NCBI GenBank assembly: GCA_951799405.1
Contig: OX637334.1
Span: 10,416,001-10,480,000, forward strand
Direction of reading: 5' to 3'
Length of the DNA stretch: 64,000 nt
Source of the DNA: Agapetus fuscipes
Taxonomy: Eukaryota > Arthropoda > Insecta > Trichoptera > Glossosomatidae
The position numbers and the translations under genes were made by a program. The notes under the pieces are model-generated. The model was not told the DNA's origin. It made no database searches and saw only the letters and a list, made by a program, of their open reading frames with translations. This document shows positions 19,063-29,775 of the stretch, piece after piece (positions within the stretch are counted from its first letter, which is position 1; every line of letters starts with the position of its first letter).

Positions 19063-19320
19063 ATAATAATCTAAATCTAAGCTGCAAAGATATGTATCAT
19101 TTGAGATTCATATTAAATGCATTCCCACAAGCAGACATGCATAATTTCGCGCTTACACATGCCGCATGTGGACCTACAATATAAAAAACCCAATCTCAAA
19201 TGAACATAAGCCCTGCAACTCTTGCCAACCTTCCCTGAAGCAGGGGTGACATTAGCAAAGTGAACAATTTTTTACAGTATGGGTGGCCAGCCGCATACCA
19301 ACCTATCAGTCAAGGAATAC
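19063..19320 (-). mobile_element. Unit A, near full length
   Basis: It runs from the TCTAA-type end (AATCTAAATCTAAGCTGCAA) through ATTTCGCGCTTACACATGCC and CCTGAAGCAGGGGTGACATT to ACCAACCTATCAGTCAAGGA. Confidence 0.85.
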
Positions 19321-19341
19321 AAGCAATCAATACATTCTTCA

Positions 19342-19367
19342 TAATAATAATAATAATAATAATAATA
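19342..19367. repeat. (AAT)n microsatellite
   Basis: About eight copies of AAT lie between unit A and SINE C. Confidence 0.9.
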
Positions 19368-19369
19368 TT

Positions 19370-19668
19370 AGGATGATTTATTTGGTGAGCGCTGTTTTTG
19401 TGTGTATCACACCTCAAGAGCCCTCTGCGAGCTTGGTCGTCGCTGTAGAAAGCGCCAATTCTCAAGGAAGACCCAGTTGGTGTAAGGTTGGATGGACCTT
19501 TCAGTGACCGGTCTTTGGTAAAGGTTTATGAATTTTTCAACTCAGCGAAGAGCACATTCGAAATATAAATGGTATATTTTTGTGCTCCGCCGGGATCCGA
19601 ATCCACAACCTTCCATTTACGAGTCCGAAATGTTGCCACTACGGACTACGGACCGGTCCAATTGAAAT
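19370..19668 (-). mobile_element. SINE family C, near full length
   Basis: The minus-strand head reads GACCGGTCCGTAGTCCGTAG with B-box-like GGATTCGGATCCC. The body ends in AACAGCGCTCACCAAATAAA. It is the reference copy for family C here. Confidence 0.85.
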
Positions 19669-20335
19669 TGGGATTTAAAATTTAAGTTCGATTGGAGCCA
19701 TCGTTAGCACTTTAGTTAATTTCAAATGAGCAATTTTAAAGGAATGAGAGAAAATATTTATTCTGAAATGTATTTGCTTATACGCTATGCACGCGCCTGC
19801 CAATAGGGTAGTTCATAACGAAGAATTATTCTCCCCTGCAAAAGCGTAATTAAAAAGTGGATAACAAGGCGTCTACTCCAAGGTTTATCAATTTTCTTGG
19901 ACTTCTTTTCTGCAGGTAATAACGTAAGCAGTGGATTTAAAATGTTAATATACTTTTACAAGTCATAATTTTAAAGTGCTCCCTCATTTTTCTATTTACA
20001 GAGCAAATTGACGTAGCAGAAATGGCAGAACCAAAAATAAAACGAATTGAAATTGAAGAAGTCACAAAAAAATTGAAAGCAATATCTTTTATCTTATTTC
20101 ACGATTGAAGCCTCAGACATTTATTCGATATCCGACTTAAAGAAATCAATTTGCAGATGAAATAAGAGACAAAAGGTCAAAGCTGGAAGTAGGTACAAAA
20201 TTTAGCTGTTTTTTTTTTTAAATAATCCGGTTTCATAAGTATGTAGATGCCTTCAATATTGATCTCTTTGCATTGACGTAAAAAAAGTGTTTCTTAAAGA
20301 TTAATTCTACTTCCTAAACCTAATTTAAAATAACG
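19669..20335. other. Unassigned stretch with a possible short exon
   Basis: At 19,987-20,107 (+) a pyrimidine-rich TTTTTCTATTTACAG is followed by an open frame reading EQIDVAEMAEPKIKRIEIEE and a few more residues to a stop. This could be a 3' exon or chance. I do not recognise the peptide. Confidence 0.3.
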
Positions 20336-20343
20336 CTTTAGAC

Positions 20344-20540
20344 CAGTGTTTCCTAACCTTTTTTCGCCCATCGCCCCTTTATGCGTAGGAACATAAATAG
20401 ATAACCTATCGCCCCCTTATGCCTAAATGAAAATCGTGCCGACAGGGGGGGGGGGAGGAAAGCGCATGTTTAGGGGTAGTATCGCCCCCTTATCGCTACA
20501 TCGCCCCTTAATAATTTACGCCCCCAGTTGGGAGCCACTG
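20344..20540. mobile_element. hAT-like MITE with near-perfect 8-bp duplication
   Basis: Ends CAGTGTTTCCTAAC and GTTGGGAGCCACTG are imperfect inverted repeats (11 of 14 match). CTTTAGAC and CTTTAGAA flank the element (7 of 8 match). The interior is rich in TATCGCCCCCTTAT-type repeats and a G run near 20,446-20,455. Length is 197 bp. Confidence 0.8.
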
Positions 20541-20657
20541 CTTTAGAAGTTGGAACAATAAAGAAGAACACGCGTTGAAAAACTTGAATTGACAAATTTG
20601 GGATGGACTATTTTTTTCCCATACCATTATTGGTTAGTACAGATGTGTGACACATAC

Positions 20658-20912
20658 AATCTAAGTTGCATTTAGTAAATGTATTTGTATATTAGGTTCA
20701 ATCAAATTTGCATACACTAACAGACACGAGTAGGTAAGTTCGTGATATGCAGTACACATTATGTACTGCATGTGTAGGTTCAAGAAGGAAAACATAGCCC
20801 TCAAATGAATATATTATCTTCAACTCCTACCGCATTATCTGAAACAGGGGTGGTATCGGCAAAAATAAATTATTTTTAACTAGGTGGTCAATCGCATACC
20901 AACTTACATGGT
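20658..20912 (-). mobile_element. Unit A, diverged
   Basis: It carries ACAATCTAAGTTGCA, the palindromic GTACACATTATGTACTGCATG, TCTGAAACAGGGGTGG and GCATACCAACTTACA. Confidence 0.65.
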
Positions 20913-21489
20913 AAATAATCATGTAGGTATAAGGAATGAAAATACATACCTACATAATGTACCTGCAAGATTCTCAGTTTCTATAGTAGCTAATTAAGAT
21001 TGAAACCCCCGGGCTTTTAGAAAGTTATTTTTTCATTCTTAAATTTTTTAATAGAAGTATCACACAATCAATAGAAATATGAAATGATTAAATATTTATT
21101 CATTCAAATGGAATTTCTCGTTTCCAAAGTTCTTTAAAACCCTGTTAGTTTTTTTTAAACGTCACATCAGGTATTCCACGGGAAGACAAATATTCAAATA
21201 ACGTTCGAATTTGTCAGCTGTTTAAATAAAGAACACAATTTGAAAAAGTGACAAAAGAACGAATATTCCAGACGACCTGTCGCCATACTTGATTCAAGTC
21301 TCGTATTTTTTATTTGCTTTTAAAATACAATTATTATAGCATTTTAGTACAGCTGCATCATATGTATACCTATGTATGTAGACAAACCTACGTGCTACAT
21401 AGACCTTCTTGTACATGTACCTTGTACCAACCATTACATAACTGAAAGTGAAAAAAACTTTTTCGCTTCAAAGATAGTTCTGACTTTAT
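20913..21489. other. Unassigned AT-rich stretch
   Basis: No reading frame or recognised repeat is seen. Confidence 0.4.
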
Positions 21490-21632
21490 ATTCTTATGAA
21501 GGCTGAGTATACCTTGTCGGTGCTAAAGCTGAATGACAAACGGGAAACCATATCTGACACCCACGTAGGTATCGAACCTATATGCCTCCCGCTTCATCAA
21601 TTTGCCCATTGACCAGAATACTTTTGCTATAC
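21490..21632 (-). mobile_element. SINE family B, head half
   Basis: It shares TATGAAGGCTGAGTATACCT, AACGGGAAACCAT and the tRNA-like GTAGGTATCGAACCTATATG with B copies. The 3' half is missing. Confidence 0.6.
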
Positions 21633-23399
21633 AAAAATTGTTTTTCCAATATTTACAAAAATAAGTTAAAAATTAGTAATTTGTTATCAAATAAGTAATT
21701 TATAACCAATATCGGCAATTACGAGTTTGTTTCTAAAATTGTTTTACTACAAGAAAATGGAGAAATAATTTTCTGATCGTTTCCATACCTACATTTATCT
21801 AATTTTTTCTTTCGTTTCCTTTCGCATCATCTATGATTTTTATTAATCAAATATGAAATAACTATTTTTCATTTACTTAGATAAACATTTTACAAGACAT
21901 CTAAGATGCATATGCTCCACGCCATTGCTTGAAAACACTAAAAACCGAATAAGAAACTGGGAAATACGAGTAGGAAGCATTTGCTTCCACTGAGGACACT
22001 AAGGACAATTTCACAGCCGACAACCCTAAAGATGCAAGAAAAACTGGTCTCCTGCATCACAAGAGAGGAATACCGAATTAACTGACTAACAGATCAATAG
22101 AGAGAAGAAGAAGATGATTTCTGGGACTGTTATTCCAGATTGCATTATATCATAGTTCATCAATAAATAAAGTTCATCAATAAGTAAATCGTCAATAAAT
22201 AATAATAAAAAGTTTACTTTAATCCTATTTTTGTTCATTTCCTAAAATTTGAACTACGCAATTCCCCAATATGCCGAAATGGCGGCAAGCTGACTGTAAA
22301 CATGTCCAGTATTTAATGAAAAACGAAAAGAAAAAGGACGCACTGGTTGGCCGAGGTCTACTGAATGATTAATGTCGTCTATACGGAGAAATCGTCTCCG
22401 CTTGGCCACTGGCCAAGTATCAGAAGTCTTCCAGTCCATTCATGAGGTGTGCAACGAGTCAATGAGAAACATATCTGTATAACTGTACTTGCAATAACTG
22501 CTCAGTAAAGAGTATTTCATTAATTAATTAATTACGGTATATCTAAAAACTTCATGCATCGCTTTATGATATCTACATAGAGCTCGATGTGATCTGTACC
22601 ATTAGTACGAGTTGCAAAACTTGAGAAGTAAAGTTTACGGAAAATATTAAAGAGTGGTTTCTCCAAAAATCTGCCGTTTTTGTTTTTTACACTTTATGGT
22701 CTTAGCAAAAGAGTTACAGTGATGAAGAAAATCAAGTTCAAATAAACAAAAACGGCAGATTCAGAACCATGACTTAATTAGGTACATTGATAAAATTGTG
22801 AATGAAAGTAAAAACAGAGTGAATATAAAATAAGGAAATTTATGAAAAAGTTGATGGATATGAATTCAGAGAGACATTCAATGTTTTTAATCAGTTATTG
22901 TTTGCTAAGGGCCCTAATTACACAGACCTGATAGCATTGATCTAAATAAAATATATATATTATTTATATCGATGCCTGATAGTCATCCGCGGGGAAAAAT
23001 CTGATTTTGACCTCCGATTCCATTTACCTACATAAAAAACCTTTTTAAAAGAATTAAACTCGTATTCGTTGGAGGTATGATGCTGATGATACTTATATCT
23101 TGTCGCCTTGGCAGACTGTGTGTCGCCAAGAAAAGTCGGCAGGCTAAAAAATAAAAAAAGTACCTACATACATACATGCACGTACGCACGGTAGGTACAA
23201 AAGCGATCGCGAACGCTAACAGCCGACCATAATAAATTATTGTCTTTGGTCATTTAAAATTAATTCGAAATGCCAAAATAAAATTTATACCAAGTTACTA
23301 CATCTATGATTTATACCTACCTGCATACAAACAAACTTACTATAATTATTTTTTCAAATATATGAATACATTTTTTTTGAAAACTTTTATTCGCAACAT
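21633..23399. other. Unassigned AT-rich stretch with two hairpins
   Basis: No supported gene. ATCTGCCGTTTTTGTTT near 22,669 and AAACAAAAACGGCAGAT near 22,745 form a 17-bp inverted repeat, and a looser pair lies around CTGATAGCATTGAT near 22,930. A GC-richer block near 23,095-23,235 includes AAAGCGATCGCGAACGC. Nothing else is recognised. Confidence 0.4.
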
Positions 23400-23690
23400 T
23401 CTTTGATGCAGAAAGAATGGATGATGAAAGAAAGTGTATAATATACTGAGGAAATTTCAAAGGAAAAAGAGGAGACTCAGAAAAGTATGGCTGGATCAAA
23501 TCGGTGAAATTGTGAAAGAATGGGATATACAAAGCTGATGTAAAAAAAGGAAATGTAGATACTAAAAATATTATGGATATGAATGAACTTAAAAAGTTTT
23601 GCAAGGATAGGAAAAAAATTGAGGCAAATCTGCAGAGGTTCTGGCCACCCCTAGCGCAATGGCGAGCTACAGTTACAGGTATAAAAAACA
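23400..23690 (+). pseudogene. LINE reverse-transcriptase C-terminal remnant, second subfamily
   Basis: Broken frames encode ERMDDER, GWIKSVKL-like and LKKFCKDRKK near 23,590-23,615, followed by RFWPPLAQWRATVT. This ending differs from the subfamily at 33.3 and 42.6 kb, which ends in KKWRLICNV. Confidence 0.65.
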
Positions 23691-24359
23691 ATACAAACAT
23701 GCAGTAAAAATATTTATCCTTAAATGTATATTCCTAGAGGAATATATGTACCTACATTTTTTAATAAATGCTAAAATAAAGGCTAGAGCCATTGCTCGCA
23801 ACAAACGTACGATTACGTTATATCACACTCAGTTAAGTATTCGTATAAGTTGCAATGAAGTTAATGTTCGTGCATACCTAGGTACTTGGGTTTTATTGAG
23901 GGTAATAATTATAAGTGTACTGTCAGTATTCAGTAGGTAATAATTATTGCATTGCTGAGAGAGTGTGTGTAATTGGACATCACGGCAGACCGCTTGGCTC
24001 CGTCGCAGTTAAGAGTTGCTCACAAAAGGTTAGTGATTAGTGTTAAAAGGAAAGTGGTTAAGTGACAAGTTACTTTAACTGTAGCTGTAGCTCTGCCACT
24101 GCAGAGTTGCATTAACTTCTTCCTATCCTCGCATACTTGCAAACTTTGCTGGTTTTTTTATTATTTCAATTATGCTTTTTGTACCAAGATGTATCATGTT
24201 TTAAAACTGTGTGTTTGCTATTTAAATAAAAAATACCTCGTTCAATTAGTTTATATCTATCATCTTATTTATACTCTTGATGGGGGCAAGATAGTAATTT
24301 CGACAAGCGTGTTTGAAAAAAAAAGAAAGCTGGATTGATTCTCTTTGAAACTTTGACGA
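23691..24359. other. Unassigned, with a possible promoter or first exon
   Basis: A GC-richer block at 23,950-24,030 (+) follows an initiator-like TCAGTATTCAGT and ends at a donor-like AAAAGGTTAGTG. There is no coding evidence. Confidence 0.25.
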
Positions 24360-24485
24360 TAATCCGAACCTGGTTCAACACAAGTCATCAGGTAATATAT
24401 AATTGATTAATTAATCAAATTAGAACTAAAATGATACATTAGTAATTGATAATATAAATATATGTTTCTAGCCAGGCAAAAATAT
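24360..24485 (+). mobile_element. SINE family E, fragment
   Basis: It shares GGTTCAACACAAGTCATCAG, runs of TTGATTAATTAATC and TTTCTAGCCAGGCAAAA with E copies. The head is missing. Confidence 0.5.
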
Positions 24486-24599
24486 GTTGTAGCATTACAT
24501 TTCTCTTCACGATTTCATTTAAAAAAAAACTTTGACGCTGATTATCTCATTTCTTCAATTATTTCCCTAGTCTGATCGATGCCTCACACCTAATGTCCA

Positions 24600-24725
24600 A
24601 CCAGTAGTAAGCAACTGGTCTTGATGGAGAATTGCCGCTTTCTATAGCGAAGACTAAGATCACAGAAAGCTCTTAAAGTGTTATTCTCACAAAAACAGTG
24701 ATCAAATAAATAATCTTAATATTTA
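24600..24725 (+). mobile_element. SINE family C, 3' part
   Basis: It carries GAGAATTGCCGCTTTCTATA and CACAAAAACAGTGATCAAAT, the reverse complement of the C body end. Confidence 0.65.
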
Positions 24726-25277
24726 TTTACTATCCATTGTAAGGAGTCCTTGTGCGAATGGGTTTTCACTCACTATACATATGTACACACATATTCGCTA
24801 GAGAACGCATCTCATTCATAAATAACAAGTCAGACGTGTTTGATACGCTTTGCAACTTTCCTTATGTGAACGGAGCTTCATATATCAGATCATATAATAT
24901 ATCAAGATATAAAGCCATAGTATGAACTTTACTACGTACTTAAGTAACCAAGTTTTCAACATTTTCTATGAAAATAGGAAAGAGCCTGCATAACTTTTCC
25001 AATAAGTTTTACGGTGTTATGCACATACAGCGAATCCATGGCTCAACCGCCATCTAACGTCAATTTTCCATACAAAAATCGATGATTTTTTTATGCTATG
25101 GATGAAATGTGTTGTGAATAACCCTGATAGAATACTCGATGACTTGCTTACTTCGTTAAAATTCTTACAAGTTGCTTTTATATTAAAATGTACCGTCATG
25201 TTGAGCTGTCAAAGTAAAACAAGATGGCGGCCGGAAAAGTGACAGCTGACTGCACCAATGAAAACACACATCTGGCC
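24726..25277. other. Unassigned stretch
   Basis: No supported gene or recognised repeat family is seen. Confidence 0.4.
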
Positions 25278-25725
25278 GGTCTGAGTCTAGCGGTTAACGC
25301 TTCACACTTCATACATTGTAAATGCTCTGGGTTTTTAAACAAAAGGACGCCGAATAATGAGAAGATTCGGATGAAATGGCGGATTTTCACACAGTGTGAT
25401 AGTAAAAAGGAAAAGCTATAGATATTCAGCTCTGTCGGCAGTTAAAACTCACCCAAACTATTCCTCACCCAAGTTGAAAAAATAATTTTGAGCTCTAACA
25501 GGGATTTAGGTAACCAAAATCCTTTTGATTGGATGATCAAAGAAACAAAATTTACGAATACAATAGACTCCAAAACGACGTTTTTAAATAATTTTATTTT
25601 TTTCTAAGCGGGCAAACGAGACACGTCTATGTGACGAGAGTTCTTACCAACCAATAATAAATTAATAATGAGTCTTTTCTCTCTATCATGTGACGTTTTA
25701 ACTTTTTTCTTTCTATAATGTTATC
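25278..25725 (+). mobile_element. SINE family D, split or internally diverged
   Basis: A head-like CGGTCTGAGTCTAGCGGTTA occurs near 25,279-25,300. A D-type body piece occurs near 25,607-25,700 (GCGGGCAAACGAGACACGTC, then ATGTGACGTTTT). The 260 bp between do not match D and may be a later insertion. Confidence 0.4.
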
Positions 25726-26074
25726 GCTGGCTACATTAGATCAAATTTAAATTTCTTAGTAAAGAGCGATTTTTTGGAAAAGAAAATTATCTCTTACATT
25801 CAAGTATTTTCTTTTGAAAAAGCAACTGATCGCAAAAGAAACGTCAAATTTTGACAGCTGTCACTTTGAAATCTAACAGCACAAAATTACAAGTGTTATT
25901 ATTCTATTGAAAATTTATTCATCTGCTTGGCAGTTTTTTGACATTTTTCTGTCATCGAACGTTGCCAAAATCTGAGGACCATTTGGACCCATTCCAAGTT
26001 CCTGTGTAAATTTTCAGAATCACAAAAACTCACATTTACAGATGTCTTAATTTGAATTGAAATATTCGATAATC

Positions 26075-26200
26075 ACTATTTACCCCAATAGCATAGTAGA
26101 TAAAATGCTTGCATTCAAACCAAAGAGTCAAGGTTCTATTCCAACGAGGATGTCCTCGATGGAATGAAACACTGGGATGAAATCAACCTCTGGGAATAAA
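26075..26200 (+). mobile_element. SINE family B, head fragment
   Basis: The tRNA-like head reads ATAGCATAGTAGATAAAATG, with CAAGGTTCTATTCC as a B-box-like motif and poly-A near 26,200. Confidence 0.45.
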
Positions 26201-26440
26201 AAAAAAAAATTATAAAAATAAACATTTGGAGAGCGCCTTTTCGTGACTGAGTCACTGAAAAATAACAGGAACAGGAACCGGCAAATCTACCGTCGAGGTG
26301 AGCAACAAATAGTGAAAAACGTTTTGATCCTAGAAATTGAGTTTTTAGATGAAAATTTATGGTTCAATATGAATCACTGTTAGAAATCTTTTTTTTTCAA
26401 AAGTATTAAAAAATATTTATTGCAAAAAAAAAATTGTTTA
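26201..26440. other. Unassigned
   Basis: No gene or recognised repeat is seen. Confidence 0.3.
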
Positions 26441-26610
26441 TAAGCTGGTCTGACGCTGACCACAAGTACTGCAAAAATTGTTTCACTTTGTCAATGTCAC
26501 TTGTTTCATGGAAGGTCTGCAAAAATTGCAGGGTAAATTTTATTTCAGATTTAGGATTTTATTTTGTAAGGGCGCACTTCGCATTCATCTCACACGTTTT
26601 TTTTTTTCAT
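26441..26610 (+). mobile_element. Unit A, diverged
   Basis: It carries CTGACGCTGACCACAAGTAC, GTCAATGTCACTTGTTTCAT and GAAGGTCTGCAAAAATTGCA in A order, followed by a GGGCGCACTTCGCATTC trace. Confidence 0.5.
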
Positions 26611-26929
26611 TTTTACAGTATGGTTTGTGTCTTGACAACTTATTCATTTTAAATTGCAATACCTATTCGATAATCACTGTTTACATCGATGATCGTTTTT
26701 CAGTGCCTGTGGGGTCTGCTTGCGTTTTTTTTAATTTCCTAAACCGGTTTGTAAAATTATCTGCAGCACCGCAACGAACCGGTTTTGTAATATCTATCTA
26801 ATAATTATACGGGAAAATTGTCAAAGGTATGTGTGAGGCACGCACTGCTTAAAGATAATTTCCCCTGCCAATAATTATCAGTTTAACTGGTAAACATAAT
26901 TAAGTGCGTTTACTCGAACATGAGTTTAA

Positions 26930-27510
26930 ATTATAACAACTGGTGGTAGGTTAACTGATGATATGTAAACTGATGGTCAGTTATCTGATGGTCAGTAAGC
27001 TGACGGCTATATGATGCTCCATACAGTGATAAGAAATAAATAAAGCAGGTATGAGCTTTACTTCCAATCATACTTAAGAATTGGATAGATCATAAATTTC
27101 ATTTAACCTATGCATTTAACACAATTGATAGTCAATTTTCCAATGGTTAGAGAACTGCTATCCAGGTGTTTTTTTGAAAAGGGATAGAAAGTTATCAGTT
27201 TTACTTGAAAAATACTGTAATATAAAATAAGTATCTTGACCTATTTTGACCCTTGTATGAAAACGAGACTGATGGTGAGTTAACTGATGTTTTTTAGCTG
27301 ATGGGCGATGGATCACCAGTAAGCTGACGTGTGTTGCAAGTGATAAATTTACTGATGGCCAGTTGACTGTTGGTCGGTTAACTGATGAATAATACAGAGA
27401 TGGTAAAATGTGTTGTTTATAAGGCAGGTTCAATTTTAAGTTAGCTGACTGACTATCAGTAGTAAAACTAATGGGGACATAGCTGATGACCAGTTTCTTG
27501 AGTTGCTGAA
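26930..27510. repeat. Degenerate array of CTGATGGTCAGTTA-like units
   Basis: Many imperfect copies of a ~14-bp unit (CTGATGGTCAGTTA, GCTGATGACCAG, ACTGATGGCCAGTTG) are clustered here with AT-rich spacers. Densest parts are 26,936-27,015, 27,265-27,400 and 27,435-27,510. No coding frame is supported. Confidence 0.6.
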
Positions 27511-28237
27511 GCAAGTTCACTGTGGTGAGCTAATTTTGGTTAATTAATTAATGGCTACTAGACAATTATAAAATTTGTTGATACCTTAATCAGTCTACAA
27601 TTTATAATGCAAAATTACAAGTAAGTAAGTAAATAAGTAAATCTATTTAAACAAACAAGAATTTCCCACTTGCAATACTCGATGTTCCAAAATTTGAAAT
27701 CTCGCGTCGCAGATCAGGGTTGCCCCTGACTTTTAAAGTGCTTTTTTTTTCGTCGTCTGCGGATCATTTGACATGTCATGTCATGAATTGTGTGCTGCTG
27801 GTGTGCATGCGTGCGGGGGCCGTGACCTGTTTGTGCCACAAAACGTCTCAGATGACTGCGAGGCCGGAATCCATGCACAGGGCTGTCTTGTTAATTAAAT
27901 GATTACTACTAAAAAATGACTAGCGAATTGAGAGATTTTTTTTTCATCAAAATTCAACGGAAATTCATACGATTTATATTGGACGTTTTCTATTAAACTC
28001 TTCTACACTCCATCTCCAAAAGGGATAGTATGGAGCCTATTTATTTTCACTGGTAAGATAGCTTGCTTTACTCTCTTTATTCAATGGAGTCGGGACGTTT
28101 TTTGCACGGATTTAATTAGTGGGAAAAAGTCTCACGTCTATTACTTTTGACGTTTTACAGTGTGCAGTTCTACTTTAAAAATGAGGTATCGATCCTTACA
28201 CAATATCCTGTCCAAACCATTATGTTAATTTTCCTCT
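27511..28237. other. Unassigned
   Basis: A GC-richer patch near 27,700-27,890 could be read in several frames, but none is recognised. No repeat family is assigned. Confidence 0.35.
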
Positions 28238-28425
28238 AAGTGTACATACACAATCACACAAGTATAAGTTCATGCTTACACATGCTGCAGGTACAATAGC
28301 ATGAGAAAATCTGAAGAAAAAAATTAAATTATCCTCGAAATTCTATCTGTCATTCCCTCAACAAAGATAGCATCTACAAAGGATTGTTTTCAGTGATTTA
28401 CCTAATGCCAGCCTATTAGGTAAGC
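28238..28425 (-). mobile_element. Unit A, strongly diverged
   Basis: It carries CAATCACACAAGTATAAGTT, ATGCTTACACATGCTGCAGG and a trace of ATGCCAGCCTATTAGG. Confidence 0.4.
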
Positions 28426-28469
28426 GACGATATTAAAATTAATGAGGACCGCACATGAATTGATACAGA

Positions 28470-28590
28470 AAAAATTGTGGCGTCACATGACCGGGTTGCT
28501 AGGGGAATGGCAAAAAAAATGTAATTGGTTGTTAAGAACCGCTGTCCTATGCAAGTGTGATGTTTGCCGCCGCGAAAAAGGTCTGAATTC
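28470..28590 (-). mobile_element. SINE family D, body
   Basis: GCGTCACATGACCGGGTTGC, TAGGGGAATGGC, GTTAAGAACCGCTGTCCTAT and GTTTGCCGCCGCGAAAAA together are the reverse complement of the D body at 29.1 kb. Confidence 0.65.
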
Positions 28591-29119
28591 AAAATTTGTA
28601 CTGAGCCCACGGATGCATTCGTGTTTTAACTCTTGATAAGGTTTTGAAAATGTATCATAAAAAATATAATTAACGTGGGTGACAGCCCTGCATTTTAGTC
28701 GCGCCGCTCTGTCTCGCGTTTCCCAAAACAATTTTCACGGCTAGGTATACAACTTTTTAAATTTAGAAACCGCCATTAGTTCACACAACATGGCGGCGTG
28801 GATTTGACAGTTCGAGACGTGTGTTACGTTACAAACGACTTGATATAATTACAAATTACTGGCTGATAACGCGTTAATTGTTTTTGGCAGGAGTTGTACC
28901 AATAAATTCAACGTTTTATTGTTTAATAAATACGTTTATTTTGTACTCACCTACCGAATGGATGACATAACTTTCAGTTTAAAAAACAGAAGCGTTTTTG
29001 AAAAAAAAAAAAAAAAAATTAACAAGTAGGTACTCCTTAACACGATTATTGCTGCTTTTCTTAGATGAACAAATCTATTAGCTTTTTAAGGATGATACTT
29101 GACTAATTTCAATGAACCC
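28591..29119. other. Unassigned, with poly-A
   Basis: No supported gene is seen. A run of 18 A lies near 29,001-29,018. Confidence 0.4.
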
Positions 29120-29265
29120 TTTTTTCTCGGCGGTCATACGTCACAATTGTATAGGACAACAGTCCTCAGCAACCAAAATCAAAGTATTTGGAAGCCTTTT
29201 CCCTAGCAACCCGGCCTCGTGACGTCACATATTTTTTCCATTTCAACTCATTTGCGGATCTTATT
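29120..29265 (+). mobile_element. SINE family D, body
   Basis: TTTTTTCTCGGCGGTCATAC, TCCTCAGCAACCAAAATCAA and CCTAGCAACCCGG lead to GTGACGTCAC. Confidence 0.7.
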
Positions 29266-29304
29266 CTGTAGATTCTTGTAAAACACCGATTGAAATGATA
29301 ATAT

Positions 29305-29515
29305 TGGGATAATTTATATGGTGTGCGCTGTTTTTACGAAACCCTCTACAATCCTTGTCGCCACTATGGATCGCGCAAGTAGGTACTGAAGCAAACTCAC
29401 TTTCCATACGGCTGGATGAACCTTTAATGAGCATTTGCAATGCTAAGTAGTATTTACTTTGCGCTCCACCAACAATTGGAAGTCACAAGCGTTACCCACT
29501 AGACTACGAAACGTT
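29305..29515 (-). mobile_element. SINE family C, diverged
   Basis: It carries GGATAATTTATATGGTGTGC and, in order, a trace of the minus-strand tRNA-like head around ACCCACTAGACTACGAAACG. Confidence 0.55.
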
Positions 29516-29639
29516 GAAATTTAATTTGGCTTATATTAATAAACTATTGATCAATATAGGACATTAGTGAGAGCTATAATTAAAAGTGTAAAGGATTGAG
29601 TACGCCCCTGACCAAACGCTGAAAGACATGAGAGGGTAC

Positions 29640-29775
29640 TGTAGTGAAGCAAGCGTCGTGAGTTCGTCAGCAGAAAACTGTAAACATGTGGAAGACTAAG
29701 AGTGAGGAGATGAGGAGGAAGGATTTAAGGTGATGGAGACAGATTTGTGGAGAGAAACTATAGAAAATAGCCGCC
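29640..29775 (+). pseudogene. LINE C-terminal remnant (weak)
   Basis: A broken plus-strand reading with VMETDLWRETIENSR near 29,730-29,775 resembles the conserved ...MEMDFLRRS... block of RTE-like LINE tails. Confidence 0.3.

Noticed and set aside
26930..27510. CRISPR-like array of short repeats
   Set aside because: Units are degenerate and irregularly spaced, with no conserved repeat and spacer lengths, and the context is a eukaryotic genome.
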